Shown here: in pieces, positions 1 through 8,849 of the stretch
Position numbering within the stretch: the first letter of the stretch is position 1
Layout of the letters: every line of letters begins with the position of its first letter
Assembly (NCBI RefSeq): GCF_001905005.1
Contig: NZ_LWKZ01000003.1
Span: forward strand, 120,579-184,578
Source of the DNA: Streptomyces sp. CB02923
GTDB taxonomy: Bacteria > Actinomycetota > Actinomycetes > Streptomycetales > Streptomycetaceae
Length of the DNA stretch: 64,000 nucleotides
Reading direction: 5' to 3'
Notes under the pieces: model-generated
The model's database searches: none
The model's input: the letters and a program-made list of their open reading frames with translations, nothing else
What the model was told of the DNA's origin: nothing
Translations under genes and position numbers: made by a program

Positions 1-972
1 GGCCGGGGTTGCCGGGGATCCCAGGGCTCCTGGGGCTGCCGGGGCTGCCGGGGCTGCCGGGGCTCCCAGAGGTACGGAGGGTGCCAGGGGCTTCGGAGTC
101 ATCGGTGGTGGCGTAGTCGCCCATGTCGTCGGGGTCATCGGAGCCGTCGCGACTGCGCCCTCGTGGCCTGGGCCTGCCGCCCCCTCGTCCGTGTCGTCGT
201 TGCCGCCGCTGACATCGTCGGGTGGCGGTACGGCTTCGCTGTGCACGACGTCGATCGCGTCCGCCCGGTCCTCGCGTATCAGTTCCCGCACGGCGAGTTC
301 GGCAGCCTGGCCCGGTCGCTCCCAGGTCGAACGGCCTCGGCAGTGGTCCAGCAGGATCCGCCCCTCGCGCGCCGACGCGACGGCGTCCTTGACCAGCGGG
401 GCGGAAGCCCTCCCGTAGGCATAGCCGTACGGGAGCACGAAGAGGGTGGGGGAGAAGCGGTGACCGCCGATGTGGGTGATTTCCCACGCTTCGGCGCCGC
501 TGTCGGCGAGTTCGGAGGCCAGCGGACGCCCGAGAATGGCACAGCACCTGTCACGCTTGCCGTTGGTGCAGACGAAGACCAGCGGCTCGCCGTCATACGG
601 GTCCCAGAGGCCGTCGTGCTCGCCCGCGCCCAGCCGGGCGAAGTCGAGGCGCAGCAGCGCTTCCGGTTCGGTGACGGAGCCGGTCCGGATCCACGGGCGG
701 TCCGGCGCGGTGTGTGCGAGAAAGGCCCGGCGGGCCACGGATCCGTGGCAGTCCGCGTGCCGGCCCGGCCGGCGGACGAGGGCCACGCGCACGCCCGTAC
801 CGTCGGCTGCGGTTTCCAAGGCGCGGCCGATGCGGGGATCGAGATGGCTCTCGGTCAGCGCCTCGGTGCCCCAGGGGCCGGTCTGCTCGACGAGCAGCCA
901 GGTCCGGGCGGTGGCGGAAGTGCCCGCGACGGGCTCGGCGGCATCGCGGGAAGCGGTTGCGCACGTGCTCAC
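1..972 (-). CDS. Sucrase/ferredoxin-like protein (partial, C-terminus off the left edge)
   Basis: At least 324 residues are encoded and the frame stays open through base 1. The Suc_Fer-like (thioredoxin-fold ferredoxin) family is recognised from CTNGKRDRCCA near residue 145 followed by HIGGHRFSPT, with an earlier HADCHGS. Members are predicted to bind a [2Fe-2S] cluster; the substrate is unknown. Beyond about residue 255 the chain becomes Pro/Ala/Thr-rich and ends in a short Ala-Ala-Pro repeat, probably disordered. The GTG start is chosen because the conserved domain begins right after it. It has no Shine-Dalgarno sequence, and TAGGGT lies 7 bp upstream, so a leaderless mRNA is plausible. An iron-box-like sequence abuts the start, fitting iron control. 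Family confident, function inferred. Confidence 0.85.
   Translation of the reverse strand, partial: MSTCATASRDAAEPVAGTSATARTWLLVEQTGPWGTEALTESHLDPRIGRALETAADGTGVRVALVRRPGRHADCHGSVARRAFLAHTAPDRPWIRTGSVTEPEALLRLDFARLGAGEHDGLWDPYDGEPLVFVCTNGKRDRCCAILGRPLASELADSGAEAWEITHIGGHRFSPTLFVLPYGYAYGRASAPLVKDAVASAREGRILLDHCRGRSTWERPGQAAELAVRELIREDRADAIDVVHSEAVPPPDDVSGGNDDTDEGAAGPGHEGAVATAPMTPTTWATTPPPMTPKPLAPSVPLGAPAAPAAPAAPGALGSPATPA
29..64. repeat. 9-bp tandem repeat inside the ferredoxin-like gene
   Basis: Three perfect copies of gccggggct plus a degenerate fourth. The unit is a multiple of three, so it adds Ala-Ala-Pro units to the tail of the minus-strand protein without breaking the frame. Copy-number slippage would change tail length only. 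Confidence 0.7.
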
Positions 973-991
973 ATAGGTAACCCTAACCTGC
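973..991 (-). promoter_or_regulatory. Putative iron box (DmdR/IdeR-type operator)
   Basis: On the minus strand this reads GCAGGTTAGGGTTACCTAT. It matches 14 of 19 positions of the actinobacterial iron box as I recall it (TTAGGTTAGGCTAACCTAA) and is partly palindromic. It ends one base before the GTG start of the ferredoxin-like gene, so bound iron-loaded repressor would cover the presumed -10 region (TAGGGT). Inferred from sequence similarity only. Confidence 0.55.
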
Positions 992-1717
992 CGCGGAGCG
1001 ACCGGAATCCAGAATCGAAAACACCGGAATTTGAGACTGAGGCAAGGGAGTTCAAAACCGGATCACCCGCCAGGCCCGGCCACCCGTCCACTTGCGAGGA
1101 GCGCCCGCGAAGCCCGCCTGCGAGAGTCGTCCGCCGCCACCGCCCACGGGCCATGCGTGACTGTGCCCACGGGCCCGCATGTGGCTCCCGCCTGCGAGCC
1201 ATATGCGGTTCCCGTCCACGAGCCCACGCACGGCTCCGCCCATGGAGCGAAGTGGCCCCCGTCCGGCGGTCATGCGCGGTCCCGTCCGCAGCCACGCGCG
1301 ACCCCGCCAGCGGATGCTGCGCGGCTCCGGGCTTGCGGATCCTGCGCGGCTCTGGGTGCGTATCCGGACTCGGATACCGCGCGGCCTCCCTAAGTGACTC
1401 CACTAGCGACTCCGCTCGCGGAAGCCGCACCGAGCCGTCAGCCGTCGATTCGGGGCACGGGCTCCGCCCCTCCGCGCCCGGCCCCCTCCCCTCCGCGCCC
1501 GCCCCCCTCTCCCGTGTCCGCTCGCCCTTGCCGCCCCGTCTCCCCATCTTCGTTCGAACCAGGTTCTGTCGGGCGAAAACGCCCCGTATCTGTCCAGAGG
1601 AGGAGTTAATGGCCCCTACGATGGGCCCCGTCCACAGCCGTGGACCGGTTCGCCGGATCGTGCGACATGTCGGTCCGCTCGCCTGCTCGTTGAGCTCAAT
1701 CCCTGTGGGAGACAATC
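992..1717. other. Long intergenic region without a convincing gene
   Basis: About 725 bp separate the divergent ferredoxin-like and small secreted genes. Several overlapping open frames occur on both strands, but none shows normal Streptomyces codon bias or a family motif. Bases 1130-1380 are low-complexity, with recurring cacgggcc, gcggctc and ggatcc words. A strong Shine-Dalgarno (agaggaggag, 1596-1605) stands just before an ATG at 1609. The frame it opens (to 1983) is Arg-rich with poor codon use and overlaps the secreted-peptide gene in another frame. It may be a leader ORF or chance. Confidence 0.5.
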
Positions 1718-1924
1718 ATGCAAATCCGTCCCGCGTTCGTCGCGGTGGTCGCTCTGGCCGGTGCCGCGATGGCGTCCCCGACCGCGATGGCCGCGAGTGC
1801 CGCAGGCCCCAAGCCGGGTTCCGAGGGCCTTTCGGTGTCCGCCTTCGAGGACCCCATCGACGAGCACGATGTCCGGGCGGTGGCCAGGGTCTTGGAGCGG
1901 GTCACGAATCCCTTCGGCGGCTAG
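1718..1924 (+). CDS. Small secreted protein, unknown function
   Basis: A 68-residue product. It starts with a classic signal peptide: a short positive N-terminus (MQIR), a hydrophobic stretch to about residue 20, and an Ala-x-Ala cleavage region near ASPTAMAAS. The mature part is about 42 residues, acidic then mixed, with no cysteine; it ends in NPFGG. Third codon positions are mostly G/C and gtgggaga precedes the ATG, which supports a real gene. It resembles the many small exported proteins of streptomycetes but I recognise no family. It is separate from its neighbours and faces the convergent citrate synthase gene. Confidence 0.6.
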   Translation: MQIRPAFVAVVALAGAAMASPTAMAASAAGPKPGSEGLSVSAFEDPIDEHDVRAVARVLERVTNPFGG

Positions 1925-2038
1925 ATGAGTTGTGCGAGGGCCGGGCGCGGAGACTGAGGGGTGGGGCAGGGCTCCGGGTGTGAGCCTGGGGCCGGTGGTC
2001 GATGGTGGGGGCAGGTGGTCGGTGACGGTGGTCGTGGG

Positions 2039-3358
2039 TCACGGTAGGGGTTGGGGCGGGCGGGGGCCCTGGTAGTGGCCGCTGGGGCGCATCCGCATGG
2101 GGCGTTCCTCGTACTCCTCCAGCGCGTGGGCGATCCAGCCGGCGGTGCGGGCTACAGCGAAGACGTTTTCGCCGGCCTCGGCGGTCATGCCTGCCGAGAC
2201 GGTCAGCACCGCGAGGGCGAGGTCGACGTTGGCGTGCAGCGCGTGGTGGCGGGTGATCGTCGCGACCACGTCGCGTGCTGCCTGTAGGGCCGGGCCGGCC
2301 TGCGGTACGTCCTCCAGGAGGCGGAACAGGGTGCGGGCGCGCGGGTCCTCGCCCGGGTAGACCCGGTGGCCGAGACCGGGTACGCGGCGCCCGGCGCGCA
2401 GGTGGTCCGCCACCACGGCCGCCGCACTGCCCCGTTCCAGTACCTCCAGCAACATGCGGTGCGTGAGGCTGCTCGCGGCGCCGTGCAGAGGCCCGTCCAG
2501 GGCGCCGAAACCGGCCGACACGACGGCGTACGGATGGGCCCGCGCGGAGGCGGCCACCCGGGCGGCCAAGGTCGAGGAGGCGAGGTCGTGGTCGATGAGG
2601 AGGACAAGTGCCGCGTCGAGGGCGCGCAGTGACGCGTCGTCGGGTCGTTCCCCGGTGAGGCGTGACCACAAGCGGCGGGGGAGCGGGGCCGAGGTGCAGT
2701 CGGTCCCGTCCTCCAGACGGGGGAGGGCGTCCACGAGGACGGGGATGAGGGCGCGCGCGGTGCCCAGAACGGCGTCCTCGGACAGGTCGAAGCGCAGCGG
2801 GTCGGCGGAGGCCGCCGCCACCACCGCGACGCGCAGCCGGTCCAGCGGACTGCTGTGGGCGGGCAGTGCGTCGACGGCCCGGCGGGCGGCCGCGAGGGCT
2901 TCCTCCGGAGCGCTGAAGCGGACGCCGGGGCGCAGCAGGCCGGTCCAGAGCCAGTCGGCGACCTCCTCGTAGCCGTAACGGTCGGCCAGTTCGGTCGTGT
3001 CCACGCCGCGGAAGTAGCAGCGGCCCTTGTCGATGAGGGTGATGCCGGTACGGAACGCCAGGTCACCGTTGGCGGGGAGCGGTTCGCGCCGGGCGCCGCG
3101 TCGGGCGAGTGCGTCCACTTCCTTCGCGTCGAAGGTGCTGCCCCGGCCGCCGGGGGCCCGTCGGCTGGTCAGCTGGCCGCGGCTGACGTAGGCGTAGACC
3201 GTCTCGGGTTTCACGCCGAGCCGTTCGGCCGCTTCCCGGGTGCTCAGCCGCCGCTCGCCACGGTCGCCACCATCGCCGCCACGGTGGCCGCTGCCGCTGC
3301 CGCCGTGGCCGTCGCCGCTACTGCCGCCGTGGCCGTCGTCCGTTTCGTGATCCGCCAT
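2039..3358 (-). CDS. Citrate synthase-like protein with N-terminal DNA-binding helix-turn-helix
   Basis: A product of 439 residues. A Gly/His/Asp-rich stretch (about 1-35) is followed by a MerR/excisionase-type helix-turn-helix (STREAAERLGVKPETVYAYV) and then a citrate-synthase fold. GPLHGAAS, GHRVYPGEDPRAR and the HANVDLAL region correspond to the active-site segments of citrate and 2-methylcitrate synthases, condensing acetyl- or propionyl-CoA with oxaloacetate. The ATG is preferred over a GTG three codons upstream because GGTGGG lies before it. The gene is divergent from a second citrate synthase-like gene, as in the S. coelicolor SCO5831/SCO5832 pair. The fused DNA-binding domain suggests it may also regulate the shared promoter region; that is inference. 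Confidence 0.88.
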   Translation of the reverse strand: MADHETDDGHGGSSGDGHGGSGSGHRGGDGGDRGERRLSTREAAERLGVKPETVYAYVSRGQLTSRRAPGGRGSTFDAKEVDALARRGARREPLPANGDLAFRTGITLIDKGRCYFRGVDTTELADRYGYEEVADWLWTGLLRPGVRFSAPEEALAAARRAVDALPAHSSPLDRLRVAVVAAASADPLRFDLSEDAVLGTARALIPVLVDALPRLEDGTDCTSAPLPRRLWSRLTGERPDDASLRALDAALVLLIDHDLASSTLAARVAASARAHPYAVVSAGFGALDGPLHGAASSLTHRMLLEVLERGSAAAVVADHLRAGRRVPGLGHRVYPGEDPRARTLFRLLEDVPQAGPALQAARDVVATITRHHALHANVDLALAVLTVSAGMTAEAGENVFAVARTAGWIAHALEEYEERPMRMRPSGHYQGPRPPQPLP

Positions 3359-3392
3359 GACGCCCACCGTATCGATTGATCTTGCTTGTAGG

Positions 3393-3435
3393 TTGATTGA
3401 ATCAATATTGACAGGTATTCAGTCCAGAATAGACA
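3393..3435 (+). promoter_or_regulatory. Promoter and palindromic operator between the two citrate synthase genes
   Basis: A perfect 13-bp palindrome (TTGATTGAATCAA, 3393-3405) lies next to a good -35 element (TTGACA, 3408-3413). After 16 bp comes a -10-like TAGACA (3430-3435), pointing at the plus-strand gene. The whole 3360-3440 stretch is unusually AT-rich for this genome. Both genes start from this 131-bp gap, so one operator could control both. Confidence 0.55.
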
Positions 3436-3489
3436 GTCGAGTCAATGAGGAGTGGCCAGGAGAGCAGCCAGGAGAGCAGGAGGACCGTC

Positions 3490-4656
3490 ATGTCGAATGC
3501 CGGAGCCGGAGCGACCTTCGACGCGCCCCGCGGGCTCGCGGGTGTGATCGTCACCGAGACCGAGCTGGGGGACGTACGGGGCGGGGAGGGCTTCTACCAC
3601 TACCGCCAGTACTCCGCCGTGGAGCTCGCCCAGAGCCGTACCTTCGAGGACGTCTGGCACTTGATGCTCCGCGGCAGCCTGCCGGACGTGGAGCAGCGCG
3701 CGGCCTTCGGGACGGAGACCACGGTGCTGCGCCACCTGCCCGGCGCCGTATGGGACGCGCTGCCCGGAATCGCCCGCGCCAGTGCCCGCAGCGGTCCGCT
3801 TGCCGGCCTGCGCACCGCGCTCTCCCTGCTCGGCGCCGCGGCGGGCTTCCAGCCCCTCTACGACATCGATCCCCGGCAGCGTGGCGCCGACGCGCTCACC
3901 GCGAGTGCTGCGGTGCCCACCGTGCTCACCGCGCTGCACCGCATCGGCCGGGGCCTGGCGCCGGTCGAGCCGCGGGACGACCTCCCGTACGCCGCCAACT
4001 ACCTGTACATGCTCACCGGCGAGGAGCCCGACCCCGCGCGCACCCGGGCCATCGAGCGGTACCTGATCTCCACCATCGACCACGGCTTCAACGCCTCGAC
4101 GTTCACCGCCCGCGTCATCGCCTCCACGGGCGCCGACCTCGCTGCCTGCCTGGTGGGCGCGGTCGGTGCGCTCTCCGGACCGCTGCACGGCGGCGCGCCC
4201 AGCCGGGCCCTGGACGCCCTCGACGCCATCGGCAGCCCGGACCGTATCGACGCCTGGATCCGCGAACGGGTCCGCTCGGGGGAGCGGATCATGGGCTTCG
4301 GGCACCCCGTCTACCGCACCGAGGACCCGCGTTCGCGGATGCTGCGTGACATCGCCCGGAGCTTCGGCGGGCCGCTCGTGGACTTCGCGGTGCAGGTGGA
4401 GGAGCGCGTCGAGGCGCTGCTCGCCGAACTCAAGCCCGGCCGGGAACTGCACACCAACGTCGAGTTCTACGCGGGTGTGGTGATGGAGCTGTGCGGCCTG
4501 CCGCGTGAGATGTTCACTCCCACCTTCTGTGCGGCCCGGGTGATCGGGTGGAGCGCCAATATCCTGGAGCAGGCGGACGACGCGAAGATCATCCGTCCGG
4601 CGGCCCGCTATGTGGGCCCGCCCCCGCCGCAGCCGGTTCCCGCCGCGCTGAACTGA
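3490..4656 (+). CDS. Citrate synthase / 2-methylcitrate synthase-like protein
   Basis: A product of 388 residues, the usual size of type II-like bacterial citrate synthases. Visible active-site segments are GPLHGGAPSRAL (catalytic His loop), GFGHPVYRTEDPRS (second His) and HTNVEFYAG (catalytic Asp/Glu region). It should condense acetyl-CoA or propionyl-CoA with oxaloacetate in the cytoplasm; sequence alone does not decide which. The ATG is preceded by caggagga at ideal spacing. It is divergent from the helix-turn-helix citrate synthase and followed closely by a CobW-type GTPase. Confidence 0.92.
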   Translation: MSNAGAGATFDAPRGLAGVIVTETELGDVRGGEGFYHYRQYSAVELAQSRTFEDVWHLMLRGSLPDVEQRAAFGTETTVLRHLPGAVWDALPGIARASARSGPLAGLRTALSLLGAAAGFQPLYDIDPRQRGADALTASAAVPTVLTALHRIGRGLAPVEPRDDLPYAANYLYMLTGEEPDPARTRAIERYLISTIDHGFNASTFTARVIASTGADLAACLVGAVGALSGPLHGGAPSRALDALDAIGSPDRIDAWIRERVRSGERIMGFGHPVYRTEDPRSRMLRDIARSFGGPLVDFAVQVEERVEALLAELKPGRELHTNVEFYAGVVMELCGLPREMFTPTFCAARVIGWSANILEQADDAKIIRPAARYVGPPPPQPVPAALN

Positions 4657-4714
4657 CGGCGTGCCGGACCGACGGCGCGCCGCCGCACCGACGTACGACG
4701 ATGGAGGCGCCCCC

Positions 4715-5989
4715 TTGGCCCTGCAGGCTCCACAGGCCCCGCGACAGATCCCGGTCATCGTGCTTGCCGGATTCCTCGGCTCCGGCAAGACGACCCTGCT
4801 CAACCATCTGCTGGGCCGCAGCGGCGGCAGCCGTGTCGGAGCGGTCGTCAACGACTTCGGCAGCATCGAGATCGACGCCATGACGGTGGCCGGCCAGGTC
4901 GACTCGATGGTCTCGCTGGGCAACGGCTGCCTGTGCTGCGCCGTCGACACCAGCGAACTGGACGAGTACCTGGAACGCCTGGCGCGGCCTTCGGCCCGTA
5001 TCGACGTCATCGTCATCGAGGCGAGCGGGCTGGCCGAGCCGCAGGAACTCATCCGCATGATCCTGGCCAGCGAGAACGACCGCATCGTCTACGGCGGGCT
5101 GGCCGAGGTCGTCGACGCGGCGGAGTTCGAGGCCACCCGGGCCCGGCATCCGGAGATCGACCGGCATGTGGCCATCGCCGACCTGGTGGTCCTGAACAAG
5201 GCCGACCGGATCGGGGAGGAAGAGCAGCGCTCGCTCCTGGACACCCTCACCGAGCTGAGCCCGGGGACGCCGGTCGTGCCCGCCGCGTACGGGCGGATCG
5301 ACCCGGAGTTGTTCTTCGACCGCAAACCACGCGACGCGGACGGCGAGGCGGCCCGTCAGCTGTCCTTCGAGGACCTGTTCCGCGAGGAGACGGAGGCGGA
5401 AGAGGAGGCGGGAGCGGAGGCCGAGGCGGGCGGGGAGCATGCGTGCGGTGAGCACGGCCCGGGGTGCCGTGGCCATGGCCACGGGGCCGGCCGCCACTTC
5501 CACACGGCCTACGAGAGCGTCGAGTTCGTCTCGGACGAACCGATGAACCCCCGTCGGCTCATGGCCTTCCTCGACAGCAGGCCCGCCGGTCTTTACCGGA
5601 TCAAGGGGTTCGTCCACTTCGACGTACCGGAGAACCGCCAGAAGTTCGCCGTGCACGCGGTCGGCAGCTTCCTGCGCTTCTACCCGTCGCCGTGGCAGCC
5701 GGACGAGGAGCGGCGCACCCAGCTCGTCCTGATCGGCAGCGGGGTCGACGCGGCGGCACTGCGCAAGGAGCTGACGGACTGCCGGGAGACGGGCCCGGAA
5801 CGCGCCGCCGCGAGCAGCATGTGGGGCGTACTGCGCTACGTACCGTCCCCCGGAGAGCCCGGAGAGCCCGGAGAGCCCGGAGAGCCCGGAGAGCCCGGAG
5901 AGCCCGGAGACTTCGCAGTTCCGGATGCGCCGAGCGAGCCGGATGAGCCGGATGAGCCGGAGTGGCCCGGGGAGTCCGACGACCGGTAG
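4715..5989 (+). CDS. CobW/G3E-family GTPase (metal chaperone)
   Basis: A product of 424 residues from a TTG start, chosen because GGAGG sits 7 bp upstream; a GTG at 4661 would add 18 codons but has no ribosome site. The P-loop GFLGSGKTT, the CxCC motif in GNGCLCCAVD, and a C-terminal CobW_C domain identify a G3E metallochaperone, which uses GTP hydrolysis to hand a metal (Zn, Co or similar) to a client. A His/Cys-rich linker (residues about 225-255, including GHGHGAGRHFH) is a likely metal-binding segment. The C-terminus carries six Gly-Glu-Pro repeats and a Glu/Pro-rich tail that are not part of the family core. No Zur site was seen upstream. Confidence 0.88.
   Translation: MALQAPQAPRQIPVIVLAGFLGSGKTTLLNHLLGRSGGSRVGAVVNDFGSIEIDAMTVAGQVDSMVSLGNGCLCCAVDTSELDEYLERLARPSARIDVIVIEASGLAEPQELIRMILASENDRIVYGGLAEVVDAAEFEATRARHPEIDRHVAIADLVVLNKADRIGEEEQRSLLDTLTELSPGTPVVPAAYGRIDPELFFDRKPRDADGEAARQLSFEDLFREETEAEEEAGAEAEAGGEHACGEHGPGCRGHGHGAGRHFHTAYESVEFVSDEPMNPRRLMAFLDSRPAGLYRIKGFVHFDVPENRQKFAVHAVGSFLRFYPSPWQPDEERRTQLVLIGSGVDAAALRKELTDCRETGPERAAASSMWGVLRYVPSPGEPGEPGEPGEPGEPGEPGDFAVPDAPSEPDEPDEPEWPGESDDR
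5852..5905 (+). repeat. Six perfect 9-bp tandem repeats encoding Gly-Glu-Pro
   Basis: The unit ggagagccc is repeated six times without mismatch and then decays to ggagac. It encodes (GEP)6 near the C-terminus of the CobW-like protein. Perfect identity suggests recent expansion; copy-number change would keep the frame. Confidence 0.9.
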
Positions 5990-6158
5990 CCACCCACTCG
6001 CCCCACTCACCCCACCCGCCCCACCCCAGACACCGAACCACCCAGACGACGCCCCCGACGCCTCGAAGCCCCAACGCCCCGAAGCCCCGACACCGCCCCC
6101 GGCCCGGCCGCAGCCGTCCGGGGGCGTCGTCATCGTCCTTCGACCGGGACCGCGCCCG

Positions 6159-8606
6159 TTACACCGGCCCGGCCAGCGTCGCGACCGGCTTCGTGAGGGG
6201 TACGCCCGAGCCGTCCCGTCGCGGGTCCGGTTCCGGCAGGTCGACCGGTACGCCCTTGGAGTTCGCCGCGCGCACCGGTGTGGCGCCCGCCCAGGCCAGG
6301 GACAGGCAGTCCTCGCCCTTCAGGAACCGCTGGCAGCGCACGCCGCCGGTCGCCCGGCCCTTGCGCGGGTACTGGTCGAAGGGGGTGAGCTTGGCCGTGG
6401 AGATCGAGTCGTCGAGCGTGCCGTGCGAGCCGGAGACCGTGAAGACCATGGCGTCGGCGGCCGGGTCGACGGCCGAGAAGAAGATGACCTTCGCGTCCGG
6501 GCTGAGCTTGATGCCCGCCATGCCGCCCGCCGGCCGGCCCTGCGGCCGTACCTGCCCCGCCGGGTAGCGCAGCAGCTGTGCCTCGTCGGTGATGAAGACC
6601 AGGTCCTCCTCGCCGGTGCGCAGCTCCGCGGCGCCCACGATGCGGTCACCGTCCTTGAGGGTGATGACCTCCAACTCCTCCTTGTGGGAGGGATAGTCCG
6701 GCACCACGCGTTTGACGATGCCCTGTTCCGTGCCGAGGGCCAGCCCCGGCGAGGACTCGTCGAGCGTCATGAGACAGATCAGTTCCTCGCCGTCCTGCAG
6801 GCCGAGGAATTCCGAGACCGGCGCGCCGCCGGACAGGTTCGGCGCCGCGACGGTGTCCGGGAGCTGCGGCAGGTCGACCACCTGGAGCCGCAGCAGCCGG
6901 CCGGTGGACGTCACCGCGCCCACTTCGCCGCGGGTGGTGGCCGGTACCGCCGAGACGATCACGTCGTGCTTGACGCGCTTGGCCTCCGCGTCGAAGTTCA
7001 CCTCGCCGTTGGCCGTACGGGCCAGCAGGCCCGTCGAGGACAGCAGCACCCGGCACGGGTCGTCGGCGACCTCCAGCGGCATCGCGGTCACCGGGGCGCC
7101 CGCCGACTCCAGCAGGACCGTGCGCCGGTCCGTGCCGTACTTCTTGGCCACCGAGGCCAGCTCGCCGGAGACCAGCTTGCGCAGCTCGGAGTCCGATTCG
7201 AGGATCTTGGTCAGCTCCTCGATCTCCGCCTTGAGCCGGTCGCGCTCCGACTCCAGCTCGATCCGGTCGAACTTGGTCAGGCGGCGCAGCGGGGTGTCGA
7301 GGATGTACTGCGTCTGGATCTCGCTCAGCGCGAAGCGGTCCATCAGGCGCTCCTTGGCCTGCGCGCTGTTGTCGCTGGAGCGGATGAGGCGGATGACCTC
7401 GTCGATGTCGACGAGGGCCGTCAGCAGGCCCTCGACCAGGTGGAGGCGGTCGCGCTTCTTGCCGCGCCGGAACTCGCTGCGCCGGCGCACCACGTCGAAG
7501 CGGTGGTCGACGTAGACCTCCAGCAGCTCCTTGAGGCCCAGCGTCAGCGGCTGGCCGTCCACCAGCGCGACGTTGTTGATGCCGAAGGACTCCTCCATGG
7601 CCGTGAGCTTGTAGAGCTGCTCCAGGACGGCTTCCGGGATGAAGCCGTTCTTGATCTCGATGACCAGGCGCAGGCCGTGCTCGCGGTCGGTGAGGTCCTT
7701 GACGTCCGCGATGCCCTGGAGCTTCTTCGCGCCCACCAGGTCCTTGATCTTGGAGATGACCTTCTCGGGGCCGACGGCGAAGGGGAGTTCGGTGACGACC
7801 AGGCCCTTGCGGCGGGGGGTCACGTTCTCCACCGAGACCGTGGCGCGGATCTTGAAGGTGCCGCGCCCGGACTCGTACGCGTCCCGGATGCCGCCCAGAC
7901 CCACGATCCGGCCGCCGGTCGGCAGGTCGGGGCCCGGTACGAACCGCATCAGCGTGTCGAGGTCCGCGTTCGGGTGCTTGATGAGGTGGCGGGCGGCGGC
8001 GATCACCTCGCCGAGGTTGTGCGGCGGCATGTTCGTCGCCATGCCGACCGCGATTCCTGACGCACCGTTGACCAGCAGGTTCGGGTAGGCCGCCGGGAGG
8101 GCGACCGGCTCCTGCTCCTGGCCGTCGTAGTTCGGTGCGAAGTCGACGGTGTCCTCGTCGATGGACTCCGTCATCAGGGACGTGGCCGAGGCCATCTTGC
8201 ACTCGGTGTACCGCATGGCGGCGGGCGGGTCGTCGTTGCCGAGCGAACCGAAGTTGCCGTGGCCGTCCACCAGGGGCAGTCGCATCGAGAACGACTGCGC
8301 CATCCGCACCAGGGCGTCGTAGATGGAGGCGTCGCCGTGCGGGTGGAGCTTGCCCATCACCTCGCCGACGACGCGGGCGCACTTGACGTAGCTGCGCTCG
8401 GGGCGCAGCCCCATCTCGTTCATCTGGTAGAGGATGCGGCGGTGCACGGGCTTGAGGCCGTCGCGGGCGTCCGGGAGGGCGCGGGAGTAGATGACCGAGT
8501 ACGCGTACTCAAGGAAGGAGCCCTGCATCTCGTCGACGACGTCGATGTCGAGGATCCTCTCCTCGAAGTCGTCCGGCGGCGGGGTCTTCGTGCTACGGCG
8601 GGCCAT
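6159..8606 (-). CDS. parC: DNA topoisomerase IV subunit A (GyrA/ParC family)
   Basis: A product of 815 residues. The N-terminal breakage-reunion domain carries the catalytic tyrosine in AAMRYTECK (Tyr133) and the quinolone region [17 protein letters not shown] (88-104). The C-terminal third is a GyrA-type beta-pinwheel. No clear gyrase box (QRRGGKG-type) was seen, only QYPRKGR, supporting a decatenating topoisomerase IV rather than gyrase. The position next to the citrate synthase and M16 protease genes matches S. coelicolor SCO5836. The residue equivalent to E. coli GyrA Ser83 is Ala93, as in mycobacterial GyrA. The gene is convergent with the CobW gene and divergent from the M16 operon. Confidence 0.93.
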   Translation of the reverse strand: MARRSTKTPPPDDFEERILDIDVVDEMQGSFLEYAYSVIYSRALPDARDGLKPVHRRILYQMNEMGLRPERSYVKCARVVGEVMGKLHPHGDASIYDALVRMAQSFSMRLPLVDGHGNFGSLGNDDPPAAMRYTECKMASATSLMTESIDEDTVDFAPNYDGQEQEPVALPAAYPNLLVNGASGIAVGMATNMPPHNLGEVIAAARHLIKHPNADLDTLMRFVPGPDLPTGGRIVGLGGIRDAYESGRGTFKIRATVSVENVTPRRKGLVVTELPFAVGPEKVISKIKDLVGAKKLQGIADVKDLTDREHGLRLVIEIKNGFIPEAVLEQLYKLTAMEESFGINNVALVDGQPLTLGLKELLEVYVDHRFDVVRRRSEFRRGKKRDRLHLVEGLLTALVDIDEVIRLIRSSDNSAQAKERLMDRFALSEIQTQYILDTPLRRLTKFDRIELESERDRLKAEIEELTKILESDSELRKLVSGELASVAKKYGTDRRTVLLESAGAPVTAMPLEVADDPCRVLLSSTGLLARTANGEVNFDAEAKRVKHDVIVSAVPATTRGEVGAVTSTGRLLRLQVVDLPQLPDTVAAPNLSGGAPVSEFLGLQDGEELICLMTLDESSPGLALGTEQGIVKRVVPDYPSHKEELEVITLKDGDRIVGAAELRTGEEDLVFITDEAQLLRYPAGQVRPQGRPAGGMAGIKLSPDAKVIFFSAVDPAADAMVFTVSGSHGTLDDSISTAKLTPFDQYPRKGRATGGVRCQRFLKGEDCLSLAWAGATPVRAANSKGVPVDLPEPDPRRDGSGVPLTKPVATLAGPV

Positions 8607-8849
8607 CGCGGCTGCGGCTCCTTCGCTTGCGTCCTGCTGCTTGCCGATGCTGGATCAACGTTCGGGTCTTTCGCGGACCATTGTGGCCCGCCCCACTGAC
8701 AACGCCGACCGCGACCCTCCCCGGAGCCCCCGGACGGGGTCGCCGGGAAGTCCGCTCGTACGAGGCAGCCCGGCCGGGAACTTCGCCATAGCTCGGCGCG
8801 CTTGCATACAGTGACAGAACTTCCTCGCAAGCGGATCGAAGGGACGTAC

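Noticed and set aside
969..1715. Minus-strand 248-codon open frame in the first intergenic region
   Set aside because: Arg/Gly/Ser-rich low-complexity translation, poor codon bias and no ribosome site.
163..1983. Plus-strand open frame of 606 codons at the left edge
   Set aside because: Its first part is antisense to the sucrase/ferredoxin-like gene, and the rest runs through low-complexity intergenic DNA and out of frame across the secreted peptide.
5990..6158. Gene or terminator between the CobW and parC genes
   Set aside because: The gap is a pyrimidine-rich low-complexity stretch with no hairpin or credible frame.
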